Shown here in pieces: positions 44,796 through 52,615 of a stretch of 64,000 bases of DNA. The notes below the pieces were generated by a model. The model did no database searches. It was not told the origin of the DNA and saw nothing but the letters and a program-made list of their open reading frames with translations. The DNA is from a virus. Position 1 is the first letter of the stretch. Each line of letters opens with the position of its first letter. A program made the translations under genes and the position numbers. Location: positions 18,157 to 82,156 of IMG/VR virus record IMGVR_UViG_3300031539_000009. The stretch is one strand, 5' to 3'.

Positions 44796-45478
44796 TTGTT
44801 CCTCGGTGCCCCTATGAGCAATGGACTCCTGTAGCGTCCAAGAATCCTGTCCACATCCTGATCCCCGGTGGAATCAGGCCTGTTGAATGACGACCCTGCC
44901 GCTGTGGCATATGTTATTGAGTGGCCGTCTGTTATTTCCTGCTTGATTGGCCCGGCTGCATTGCTTCCCCCGGTCCCGCCAAATCCATCGGCAGCTGTGT
45001 TGGCCACCAGTCTGTACATCGCCTTGATGATTGGAACTGGTGTGGATCCATCCGGCTCTATGTATCCGAACCTGCCAATGAATTTTTGCTGGTATCCTTT
45101 CAAAAATAAACCAGCACTGGTACCAACAAAAATATTCCGCCGTTGCCGCTTGAGTTCAACTCTGGGGTTGCGTCGATCATCCGGCCAAGAAATGGAATTG
45201 TGAACAATGTAATTCTCAACCGGCTGTGGAATCTCATCCTCATTCAAATACATTTCGTTGATCTCGATTATGGGCACGCCAAAAAACATCACTGCGCTGT
45301 CAGCCCCGTCGATCACAATCTCAAGCATCCTGGCGTTGAACCATTGCCTGGTGACCAACTCCACAGTTGCCTGCGCATCCAATATCACCAACCAAGCCGC
45401 ATCTTCATCGACTTTGTCCCGATTCAAAACCCCAGCATCATACAACTCTTCTGGGGTCACATACGCATATTCCCTCAT
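44756..45478 (-). CDS. Head-tail adaptor-like protein
   Basis: 240 residues. The N-terminal 60 (YVTPEELYDAGVLNRDKVDEDAAWLVILDAQATVELVTRQWF) look like gp6/gp15-like adaptor helices that bind the portal. The rest is a beta-rich extension. Start overlaps the upstream stop as ATGA. Confidence 0.65.
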   Translation of the reverse strand: MREYAYVTPEELYDAGVLNRDKVDEDAAWLVILDAQATVELVTRQWFNARMLEIVIDGADSAVMFFGVPIIEINEMYLNEDEIPQPVENYIVHNSISWPDDRRNPRVELKRQRRNIFVGTSAGLFLKGYQQKFIGRFGYIEPDGSTPVPIIKAMYRLVANTAADGFGGTGGSNAAGPIKQEITDGHSITYATAAGSSFNRPDSTGDQDVDRILGRYRSPLLIGAPRNKWPDQILYTRYPW

Positions 45479-45924
45479 GATCCCACCGCCTTTTTCGCTT
45501 CCCCAAATCCCGGAATATCACCGATGCTGGACAACGACTGTGGCTTGGCATCAGGGCTGTACCTTGGTTTCCCAACCTTAGCCACATCAACCCTGGCCAT
45601 GTTATTGGTATAGTACACCAACAAGGTTATGCGAATATCATCTGCTTGGCAGGATATGTATTCACCAATCCGCTTCCCTTTGTATTTCCCGGAATCCCCC
45701 ACGACCATCTTGGCCCCAAAACGGATTGCCTTGAACTTCTTGGGAATTGGAAAAGTGTGCATGACCTTTCGATGGTGTATGGCCATCCCTGATATATGGG
45801 CTGCCTGCTCTTTCAAATACGCTTCACACGCTTGAATTCCGCCGGCAACCTCCATATCAAAGGATTGGGTCACCCCATCTTTGGTGTGCACCTTAATCAA
45901 TCGCTGTCCCTTGATTCCTTCCAC
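45475..45924 (-). CDS. Head-region protein of unknown function
   Basis: 149 residues if GTG at 45924 is used; a TTG start near 45901 that overlaps the upstream TGA is possible and has AAGGGAC before it. KRIGEYISCQADDIRITLLVYYTNNMARVDVAKVG is beta-rich. No family recognised. Confidence 0.5.
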   Translation of the reverse strand: MEGIKGQRLIKVHTKDGVTQSFDMEVAGGIQACEAYLKEQAAHISGMAIHHRKVMHTFPIPKKFKAIRFGAKMVVGDSGKYKGKRIGEYISCQADDIRITLLVYYTNNMARVDVAKVGKPRYSPDAKPQSLSSIGDIPGFGEAKKAVGS

Positions 45925-46286
45925 CCCTCATAGTCATCGGGGTGTTTGGCCCGGATATGTGACGCAAGCCCCTGGGGTGTGTCGAACTGTCTGGGCTTAT
46001 CTTCTGGGCAGTATGGACAATCGTGAACACCGTCATCCACTACCACAGGGTTGTCCGCTTCCGTGTCACTGCTGCCATCCTCGGTGGCCTCTGGCTTGGA
46101 AGTGAGTGTGGACTTGATCCGCTTTTGGACTTTGATATCCATTTCCTGGACCTTCAAGCCGGAAGCAACCACAACCGCCGCCTCATCATCATCCAAATAA
46201 ACCGGCAGACCCGGAAGGATGTGAAGGTGTCTCTTGCCGGTGTTAACCGACCTTGGCCCTGTTTCCTTGGAAATCAACTGTTTCAT
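45897..46286 (-). CDS. Small protein with C2H2-type zinc finger
   Basis: 129 residues. N-terminal beta segment HLHILPGLPVYLDDDEAAVVVASG, acidic linker, then CPYC at 90-93 and H110/H115 in PQGLASHIRAKH, a C-x2-C-x16-H-x4-H finger like eukaryotic C2H2 but with a longer loop. AGAGGTAATGAG precedes the ATG. Placed in the head module; could bind DNA or head proteins. Confidence 0.75.
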   Translation of the reverse strand: MKQLISKETGPRSVNTGKRHLHILPGLPVYLDDDEAAVVVASGLKVQEMDIKVQKRIKSTLTSKPEATEDGSSDTEADNPVVVDDGVHDCPYCPEDKPRQFDTPQGLASHIRAKHPDDYEGWKESRDSD

Positions 46287-46349
46287 CTCATTACCTCTTT
46301 TGATTTGAAAGACCTTTCACCAAATACCTTTCGGCTTGTGTGTCTGGCC

Positions 46350-46655
46350 TTATACTTTCTGGCGCTTCAGCCCGTACAGGGGTGTGCAGTTCACTTTGGA
46401 TTCCGTGAGGAAAGCCAACTGATCCTGCGGATTGGTCACGTTGATCGGTTTGCCGGCCACGAACACATACTTGCGCCCGCTGGCACCATTGATCGTGTAT
46501 GACTTCACACCCTCTACAAGCCTGACTGAATAGCCAATCAGCTGCTTTGGCGCCGCCTTGGGCGCATCCGCCTTGGGCTCATCCGCAACTTTGGCCTTTT
46601 CCACCGCCTTTTTCTTGACGGTTGTCTTTTTCACCGCTGCCTTTTTCTTGGTCAT
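46350..46655 (-). CDS. Small head-module protein with Lys/Ala-rich N-terminus
   Basis: 101 residues from ATG 46655 (MTKKKA). The first 40 residues are Lys/Ala/Val repeats, then a globular part KQLIGYSVRLVEGVKSYTINGASGRKYVFVAGKPINV. GAAAAGGGGA lies upstream. Likely binds packaged DNA or fixes to the capsid; unrecognised family. Confidence 0.65.
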   Translation of the reverse strand: MTKKKAAVKKTTVKKKAVEKAKVADEPKADAPKAAPKQLIGYSVRLVEGVKSYTINGASGRKYVFVAGKPINVTNPQDQLAFLTESKVNCTPLYGLKRQKV

Positions 46656-46702
46656 TTGAATCCCCTTTTCCCGGCTGATGATTCGTGAGAACCACCCCGT
46701 GG

Positions 46703-47017
46703 TTAGTTGATGTTTGCGATCCACTGGAACACGCTGTCGGCAACCGCAATGGCCGCAGCGATGGTGATCCTGGTCCCGTTGGTTTCCTCAACCAGCGTGA
46801 TTCCGTCCCCGTCAGCTGCGATCAGGGTCACGGCCCCGGTCTCATCGATGGCCCAGCATTCTGCTCCATCCTGCAGCTTCAGTTTTTTGTACTCCAGCAG
46901 ATCGGTGTTGTTCCTGAGAACGATCTGGTCAACGCCAGCCCCTTCCAGGAAAATTTCCACGTCAGCGTCAGCGCCAACGAACTGGTCCTGTTTGGTTGAT
47001 AACACATTCGATCCCAT
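46703..47017 (-). CDS. Capsid decoration/stabilising protein candidate
   Basis: 104 residues, beta-rich (VEIFLEGAGVDQIVLRNNTDLLEYKKLKL...GDGITLVEETNGTRITIAAAI). It follows the capsid gene by 48 bases with ATAAGGGGGAC before the ATG. Size and position fit a head decoration protein. Not confirmed. Confidence 0.6.
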   Translation of the reverse strand: MGSNVLSTKQDQFVGADADVEIFLEGAGVDQIVLRNNTDLLEYKKLKLQDGAECWAIDETGAVTLIAADGDGITLVEETNGTRITIAAAIAVADSVFQWIANIN

Positions 47018-47056
47018 GTTATTGTCCCCCTTATGGTTTCATTTCAACGTGGTTGC

Positions 47057-47076
47057 CCACCCTTTTTACAGGGTGG
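47057..47076 (-). other. Hairpin spanning the stop codon of the capsid gene
   Basis: Perfect 7-bp stem CCACCCT/AGGGTGG, loop GTAAAA containing the UAA stop. No T-run follows. May stabilise the capsid mRNA. Confidence 0.55.
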
Positions 47077-48265
47077 ACTCCACATCGATGGCCTTGACGA
47101 TGGCGTCAACCTCTTCAAAGTTCACGGACACCTTGGCGGTGATGGCGAACTCGTTGACCCGTCTGTAGATGTTGCGGTCCCGCTCAATGCGGATGTCCCG
47201 CCCGATTCCCACGATGAAGTTGTTGTAGTGGGTCAGAATCAGCTGGGACTGGACCTCATAGGTGACCTTGACGATCTGGCCGTCACCGATGGCTCCCAAC
47301 GCCACTCTGACGATGGTGCCGTTGACTTCATCCAGAGTGTAATCGGTCCCGCCGCCCACATAAGGGGTGGTGGGGGTGCGATTCAGGTCACTGGGCGTCA
47401 CGACTTCGCTGCCTGCGATGATGTTCTTGTAGCGCAGCGACACGGCAGTGGTCCCGGAAAGCTGGACGTGCTCCACGATGGTGGGATTGCCCGGCATGAG
47501 CGGAACAGGCACGACCTCGATGCCGAACGCCATGAGCTTGCCGCTGCTGGTGAGAGCCACGTCACCGCCCGCCGTCTCACGCTTGGCAATGGTGTCTCTG
47601 TAGATCTGCTCCAGGTCGCTGGGCATCAGGAAGCGCAGCTGCGCACGGTTGCGCCGGAATTTCCTGGGCATGGCGATGAACATCTTGGAGAACAGGGTGT
47701 GGTCGATGGCCGCACCGGCATTGTCCACGATGTGGCCGCCGTCAGCGATGCGAAGCCAGCCATTGAACAGGGCCAACAGACGGTCCTTGATGTACTTGTC
47801 GGTTTCCTCGCCTTCATCCAGGTCTGCCGGAGTGGCCGCCTGTCCCAACAGGTCACCGTTGATGTACATCTCTTCCATGTCGTTGGCCATCTGGGTCGCC
47901 ATCATCTTGATGACGTGGTCCTCAACCTGCTCGCCCTCGATGTTGATCTCACGGAATGTGTCGCCCAGCTCAAAGGGCACCATGATTTCCTTGGGAGTGA
48001 GCGAGATTTTGGACGTGTTAACGCCCCTGCGCACCCCAGGGTCAATCCCCTCGGCAGCGGGCACCGCCGCACGCTTGCCAACGCCGATCTTGTCGATGTC
48101 CAGTGTTTCAGGAGTGAACCTGACGGTGCGTGCGGCCTGTTTGAGCATCGACTCGTCAACCACATAGTCGATGAACTTGTCAGCTTGCTGCGGGTTCAGC
48201 TTCCCGGCCGCAGCCAGCTGGTGAGTGGTGATGGTCGCTTTTTCGACCAATTCCTGGTTAGTCAT
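47066..48265 (-). CDS. Major capsid protein
   Basis: 399 residues. TNQELVEKATITTHQLAAAGKLNPQQADKFIDYVVDESML at the N-terminus and KISLTPKEIMVPFELGDTFREINIEGEQVEDHVIKMMATQMANDMEEMYINGD fit an HK97-fold capsid of the XkdG/N4-like long-myovirus type. RRNRAQLRFLMPSDLEQIYRDTI-type helix and an I.V.P.PLMPGNPTI segment also match. AAAGGGGGTTTT lies before the ATG. It forms the head shell. Confidence 0.88.
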   Translation of the reverse strand: MTNQELVEKATITTHQLAAAGKLNPQQADKFIDYVVDESMLKQAARTVRFTPETLDIDKIGVGKRAAVPAAEGIDPGVRRGVNTSKISLTPKEIMVPFELGDTFREINIEGEQVEDHVIKMMATQMANDMEEMYINGDLLGQAATPADLDEGEETDKYIKDRLLALFNGWLRIADGGHIVDNAGAAIDHTLFSKMFIAMPRKFRRNRAQLRFLMPSDLEQIYRDTIAKRETAGGDVALTSSGKLMAFGIEVVPVPLMPGNPTIVEHVQLSGTTAVSLRYKNIIAGSEVVTPSDLNRTPTTPYVGGGTDYTLDEVNGTIVRVALGAIGDGQIVKVTYEVQSQLILTHYNNFIVGIGRDIRIERDRNIYRRVNEFAITAKVSVNFEEVDAIVKAIDVESTL

Positions 48266-48296
48266 TGTTAAAACCCCCTTTTTCCTTTCTGTTGGG

Positions 48297-49289
48297 TTAC
48301 TGGTTCACAGCGGCTTTGGGACCGCTGGACATGTCCACAGCGGACCCGGCCCAGATGTTATTGTCACCTTTGGACTTTTCAACGTCCTCAGTGCCTTCCC
48401 CGGCCTGGCTCTGTCCCGCATTCTTTTCCACGTTGTCCAGCCTGGCTCCGATGCCTTTCAGCTGCTCGGCAATGCTGCCAACGCCCTCAAGCTGCTTGGT
48501 GACCGGCTCCAGTGCCTTGGTGATCTGGGCAGCCACCTCTGATCCGTCGATTTTGATGACAGTGTCCCCGTCAGCGTTTTTTTCCGTCTTGGACTCTTTG
48601 GGGCTGACATCGGCCAGCAGACCTTTGAGAGTGTCCATGGCCTTTTCCACGTCGCCAACGCCCTTTTCAAGCTGGGCCAATCTGGTCTTGCTCAGCTTCG
48701 CCCCGGCCTTTTCCACGTCCTCATCGGTGCCAGTGTCGTCACTGACAGCGTCATCGGACTTTTTGGCTGCCACCGGCCCCATGGCACTCATGGCTTCCTG
48801 CATCATCGCAAGCGCACCCTTGGTGTCACCGGCTTTGAGCTTGGCCATTGCTCCCATGAGCTTCCCTTTGGCAGCCCCGGCCCCGGCCTTTTCCGTGGTT
48901 TCCTCGGTGCCGTCACCGGCATCGTCGCCACCTTTCTGATCCTGGGCTTTTTCGGTTTCGGTGAGCTTCTCAAGCGCACCGGTCATTTTCTCAACGGTTT
49001 CAACCAGCTGGTTTAACACCATCTGATCGCCGTTGGGCTCAGTGGTATCGTTGTCTGCGGTCCCGTCCGCCTTGGTGACATCGTCCACTTCCGCAGCGTC
49101 AACTTTTTGACGCTTCACTTTGGTTTCGTCAGCCATGTTTGGCCCCCCTTTTCTTTTTATGATTGCGTAATCACGCTCATTAGCCCCTGAATCAACCAGG
49201 CTAACCTCTTTGACAGACAGGCCAATGAAACGTCTTTTTGGTTTGGCGGATACATCCACCATGTTCTTTTCTGTGTCTAACTCAGCCAT
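48297..49289 (-). CDS. Scaffold-like protein carrying an XkdF C-terminal motif
   Basis: 330 residues. Residues 18-48 (KRRFIGLSVKEVSLVDSGANER) match the SLVD.pAN motif normally at the end of XkdF-type prohead proteases. After it come Ala/Asp/Lys-rich coiled coils (KAGAKLSKTRLAQLEKGVGDVEKAMDTLKG) typical of internal scaffolds. An in-frame ATG at 49136 has AAAGGGGGGGCC upstream and could make a shorter scaffold. Appears to be the second half of a split protease-scaffold gene. Confidence 0.72.
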   Translation of the reverse strand: MAELDTEKNMVDVSAKPKRRFIGLSVKEVSLVDSGANERDYAIIKRKGGPNMADETKVKRQKVDAAEVDDVTKADGTADNDTTEPNGDQMVLNQLVETVEKMTGALEKLTETEKAQDQKGGDDAGDGTEETTEKAGAGAAKGKLMGAMAKLKAGDTKGALAMMQEAMSAMGPVAAKKSDDAVSDDTGTDEDVEKAGAKLSKTRLAQLEKGVGDVEKAMDTLKGLLADVSPKESKTEKNADGDTVIKIDGSEVAAQITKALEPVTKQLEGVGSIAEQLKGIGARLDNVEKNAGQSQAGEGTEDVEKSKGDNNIWAGSAVDMSSGPKAAVNQ

Positions 49290-49307
49290 TCATTGCTTCC
49301 CCCCTTT

Positions 49308-50462
49308 TTACGCAGGTATGGTCCTGGCTATTCCGCCGATTGAGAAAGCACGCAGCTTTCCTGCCTTGACATCATCCCAGGTGTTGTCGTCTAGCACTTT
49401 CACGGTCATTATCCAGGAGCCAGCCTTGACATGCTGGTTACCCAGCGCCATCGGTTGCGGAGCGATGTAGCTTTCAACGATCCTGATTTTGCTAGACTTC
49501 CTGAAGTCACGGTGCATGATGCCCATCTTTTGATACTCTATCATGAAGGCGTGTGCTGCATCGGAGATGACTTTGGCACTGTAAATATCGCCGTGGCTGT
49601 CGGTCACTTCCGGCTCCAGCACAACGCCCGTCACTGTCCTTTCCTCTTCACTGGACTTTGCAATTGGCATCGTCCACGCAAGCTCATCGCCTAATTCCTG
49701 TACTTGTTCACCAGATTCCTTGATCACCTTTTTCGGCTTGTCCATTTCCTGATTCCCCGGCCTGTAAATCATCCACCGCCTTTCCCCGTTGCCAAGAGGC
49801 ACGTTGGTGAATATCCACCTGCCGTTCATAACCTTCCCGCCCTTGAACATGAACTCTTTGTAATTCTCATCCTGGACACCGGCTGTCCAAGTGAATTTGT
49901 CCACTATCTTGAACCGGCTCCAGGAATCATTGGTGGACCCGACTGCGCCTGGCGGATATATTTTGGGTGTTCCATCCCCGACTTTCATCCACGACATTGG
50001 ACCCTTGGCCGTGTCATAGTCGCTGGACAACTTAAATGTCCCGGCCATCCTGGCATATTCCACTTCCCTGAATTTGTTTTCCTTGAACTGATTCCCCGGA
50101 GTGAACACCGTGAATCCTTCCCAATAACCCTTGCCTGCCGGTGCCATGCGAATATCGGTGTGGATGCTAACCGGGTTGACCAGACCAACCAACCGCTTAT
50201 CCGCCGCTGACAAGCCCGACAAATCCACCTTGTCGATCTTGGGGAATGCCTCTGTGTTTCCCGCCGCCGCCCGGCCCAAAGCTGCTTCCCAATTCCCAGG
50301 AGCCAATTGCTTGAGGCGTGTCACCTGGCTGGGTTCCAATTCCACTGGGTCCCACCCAAAAGCAAAACCGGCCCCCATTCGCTTCGCCTGATTTTCTGTC
50401 AGACCACGCTCATGAATCTGGGTGATTCCTTTTCCCTTGTCCCCTGGTTTGAAATCAAACAT
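49308..50462 (-). CDS. XkdF-like prohead protease domain protein
   Basis: 384 residues. The last 120 have TVTGVVLEPEVTDSHGDIYSAKVISDAAHAFMIEYQ, then IMHRDF, IVESYIAP and, at the very end, KLRAFSIGGIARTIPA: the substrate groove, catalytic His and catalytic Ser of U35/XkdF-type maturation proteases. The first 260 residues are a Gly/Lys-rich unrelated domain (a possible N-terminal extension). It stops right after the Ser motif. Confidence 0.72.
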   Translation of the reverse strand: MFDFKPGDKGKGITQIHERGLTENQAKRMGAGFAFGWDPVELEPSQVTRLKQLAPGNWEAALGRAAAGNTEAFPKIDKVDLSGLSAADKRLVGLVNPVSIHTDIRMAPAGKGYWEGFTVFTPGNQFKENKFREVEYARMAGTFKLSSDYDTAKGPMSWMKVGDGTPKIYPPGAVGSTNDSWSRFKIVDKFTWTAGVQDENYKEFMFKGGKVMNGRWIFTNVPLGNGERRWMIYRPGNQEMDKPKKVIKESGEQVQELGDELAWTMPIAKSSEEERTVTGVVLEPEVTDSHGDIYSAKVISDAAHAFMIEYQKMGIMHRDFRKSSKIRIVESYIAPQPMALGNQHVKAGSWIMTVKVLDDNTWDDVKAGKLRAFSIGGIARTIPA

Positions 50463-50471
50463 CAGCTGCTC

Positions 50472-50699
50472 CTATGCCGCCGCCGCCCAGAAATATGCGC
50501 TGCGAACATACATTGTTATTTCCTCAAGATATTTGCTTGGGCTGGTCTTGGGGTCATTTTCCGTTTCCAAGCTGCCCACAATTTCCTTGGCCTCACCGGT
50601 TGCGTCCTTGGACCAAGCAAGTTCACCTTTTACGATTCTGAGTGACCCCTGGTGCTTGGCCTTTCCGTTCACCGATTTGTAAAAATTTATTTTGTCCAT
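50472..50699 (-). CDS. Small protein of unknown function
   Basis: 75 residues with GAAGGGGTATTAA before the ATG. Hydrophilic, GELAWSKDATGEAKEIVG, no motif. Lies between MuF and protease genes. Confidence 0.55.
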   Translation of the reverse strand: MDKINFYKSVNGKAKHQGSLRIVKGELAWSKDATGEAKEIVGSLETENDPKTSPSKYLEEITMYVRSAYFWAAAA

Positions 50700-50701
50700 C
50701 T

Positions 50702-52615
50702 TTAATACCCCTTCATCAATCCTTTTTCGCCCATCCCGGTCACCACTTTTTCAAACGCTGTTGCAAAATCATAATCCCTGAAAACGCCCACATTTTCCTG
50801 CATATATTCAAACCTTGCAACCACAGCATTAACTGATGTGTCGTCCAACCCTGAATTGACCAACACATCCTTGAGATCATCAGCTTTTGTTTCCTTGAAG
50901 AACTTGAATATGCTCTGATCGGTCTTCATGGGATCAAGCCCGCCCAACTTAGAATCGCCACGTTGAAGCGCATATCCATTTCCGCCCCTGGGCAATCCTT
51001 GTGGTGCTGCCAGCCCGTTGTCGATGGCATACACCTTGTTTCCTGAAAACATATAGTTGCCCATGTGCCGGTCGCCATTGGCGAACATGGCATCCATGAC
51101 ATCCATCTGTTGGACACGCTTACTCCTGAGTGATTTCAGGAATCGCTCACGGTTGCTCCTGTTAATGTCACCAGCCGTCTTGGCGCCTGGGACTTTTTGC
51201 TGTATGGATACAAACCCGTGACCCTCAACTTCACGTGTAACCGTCCTGGGAACAATACCCCAACCAGATATGTTGTGATCAAACTCAGACAAGGCAGCTT
51301 CCCTGCGAGCCATTGAACCTGGTTTTATCTTCTTGGCTGCTGTTTTCCTTGCCGATGACCCTGGAGGTGCTCTCAAATACTCAAGCAAATTCTTGTGTTC
51401 CCCCGCCGCCGGTTTCATTATCCCGGTGATGCCATCTTCCATCGTCACCCAAAATACTTCATTGGATGCCTGTTGTGCCCCCAATGGCGTTGTGTTCATG
51501 ATCTGACTATTCCGCAAGCTGTTTCCGACCGGGTCAGGCGGAATGAAGACCGGATTGCTTGGTGAGCTTCCCGGCTTCAACGCATCCATCGCAGGCACCT
51601 GTATTGAACCTGATTGGAAGCTGTGAACCACAACGACCGTCCTACACCTGAAGTGATATGGTGGCAGAGCCATTCCGGCCTTGGCCAGCTGCGACTCATC
51701 CATGCCTTTGATATCGGTCGGTGACTTCCACTGAACAGTCTTGAGCGCATCTGCTTTGTTGTTTGCACCCAAGTAATCATCCATGTAGGTCTGGGCAACC
51801 TGAATATCAAATGTTTGCCCGTCCATCAACCTACATATTTCAGATGTCCGCTGGTCCATGACAGCTTCGATCTTGTAGGTGGCAACCCCGGCCTGGGTGA
51901 ATGTTGATATCCTTCCAAAGTTGGCCGCCCTGTTTTGGATGGTCCCGGCCAACCCCTTGAAATAACTCCGAACGCTTCCTGGGAAAGTTGATGGAACCAG
52001 GTCTGCTAAGGTGCTTGCCCCGGCTGCCAACCCCAATTCCTTTGCCAGCTGTTTTTCCAATTCCCCGGCCGCAACTGTCCGGCTGTATCCGCTCTCAAGC
52101 ATCACCCTCGTGGTAATATCCCGGACCCGCTTTGAAAGCGCATCATTGTAAAAATCGCCTATCCACCACACCTGTTCCCTGGCCAACGCCTGGACTGCGT
52201 TTTGATCAATCTGATTCAACGCATATTTGATTCCGAACGTCTTGGCCATCGTGCCCTTTTCCGCCATGTACAGGGCTGATGTGGCAGCGATGAGTTGCTG
52301 GACTTCACTCTTGGACAAGGTGCTGAATTGTCCTGCCGCCCAAGTCATCGCCCGATCTATTCTGGCCTGGCTTAATTCTCCACCCTTCAACTGCCCAATG
52401 ATTCCTGCCATGGCCTTTTTAGCCTTGCCCTGGAACTGCTCCAACATCACAGTGCTGAGCCTGGCCTCTGCTAACCGGCCTGTATTTGCCTTCTCAACAT
52501 GGCCTATATCTGCCAGCATTTCATCGAGAATGGCAGCCCCTGCCACGATGTCACCTGTATCCATGGTATGAACCACACCACTGAATCCAAGCATATTTCG
52601 TGCCAGGTTATTCAT
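50702..52615 (-). CDS. MuF-type head morphogenesis protein fused to a PI3K/HipA-like kinase domain
   Basis: 637 residues from ATG 52615 (MNNLARN), just inside the portal's end. The first 330 are helical and end in the MuF minor head motif: VMDQRTSEICRLMDG near 253 and LPPYHFRCRT near 317. The rest is a second domain: GIMKPAAGE near 398-405 (a lysine like the ATP-binding Lys), REAALSEFDHNISGWG-type helix, then NGDRHMGNYMF at 513-523 and AIDNG at 530-534, the catalytic DRHxxN and metal-binding DxG-like motifs of PI3/4-kinase and HipA-like folds. C-terminal toxins or enzymes are known on MuF proteins; this one may be injected with DNA. Confidence 0.72.
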   Translation of the reverse strand: MNNLARNMLGFSGVVHTMDTGDIVAGAAILDEMLADIGHVEKANTGRLAEARLSTVMLEQFQGKAKKAMAGIIGQLKGGELSQARIDRAMTWAAGQFSTLSKSEVQQLIAATSALYMAEKGTMAKTFGIKYALNQIDQNAVQALAREQVWWIGDFYNDALSKRVRDITTRVMLESGYSRTVAAGELEKQLAKELGLAAGASTLADLVPSTFPGSVRSYFKGLAGTIQNRAANFGRISTFTQAGVATYKIEAVMDQRTSEICRLMDGQTFDIQVAQTYMDDYLGANNKADALKTVQWKSPTDIKGMDESQLAKAGMALPPYHFRCRTVVVVHSFQSGSIQVPAMDALKPGSSPSNPVFIPPDPVGNSLRNSQIMNTTPLGAQQASNEVFWVTMEDGITGIMKPAAGEHKNLLEYLRAPPGSSARKTAAKKIKPGSMARREAALSEFDHNISGWGIVPRTVTREVEGHGFVSIQQKVPGAKTAGDINRSNRERFLKSLRSKRVQQMDVMDAMFANGDRHMGNYMFSGNKVYAIDNGLAAPQGLPRGGNGYALQRGDSKLGGLDPMKTDQSIFKFFKETKADDLKDVLVNSGLDDTSVNAVVARFEYMQENVGVFRDYDFATAFEKVVTGMGEKGLMKGY

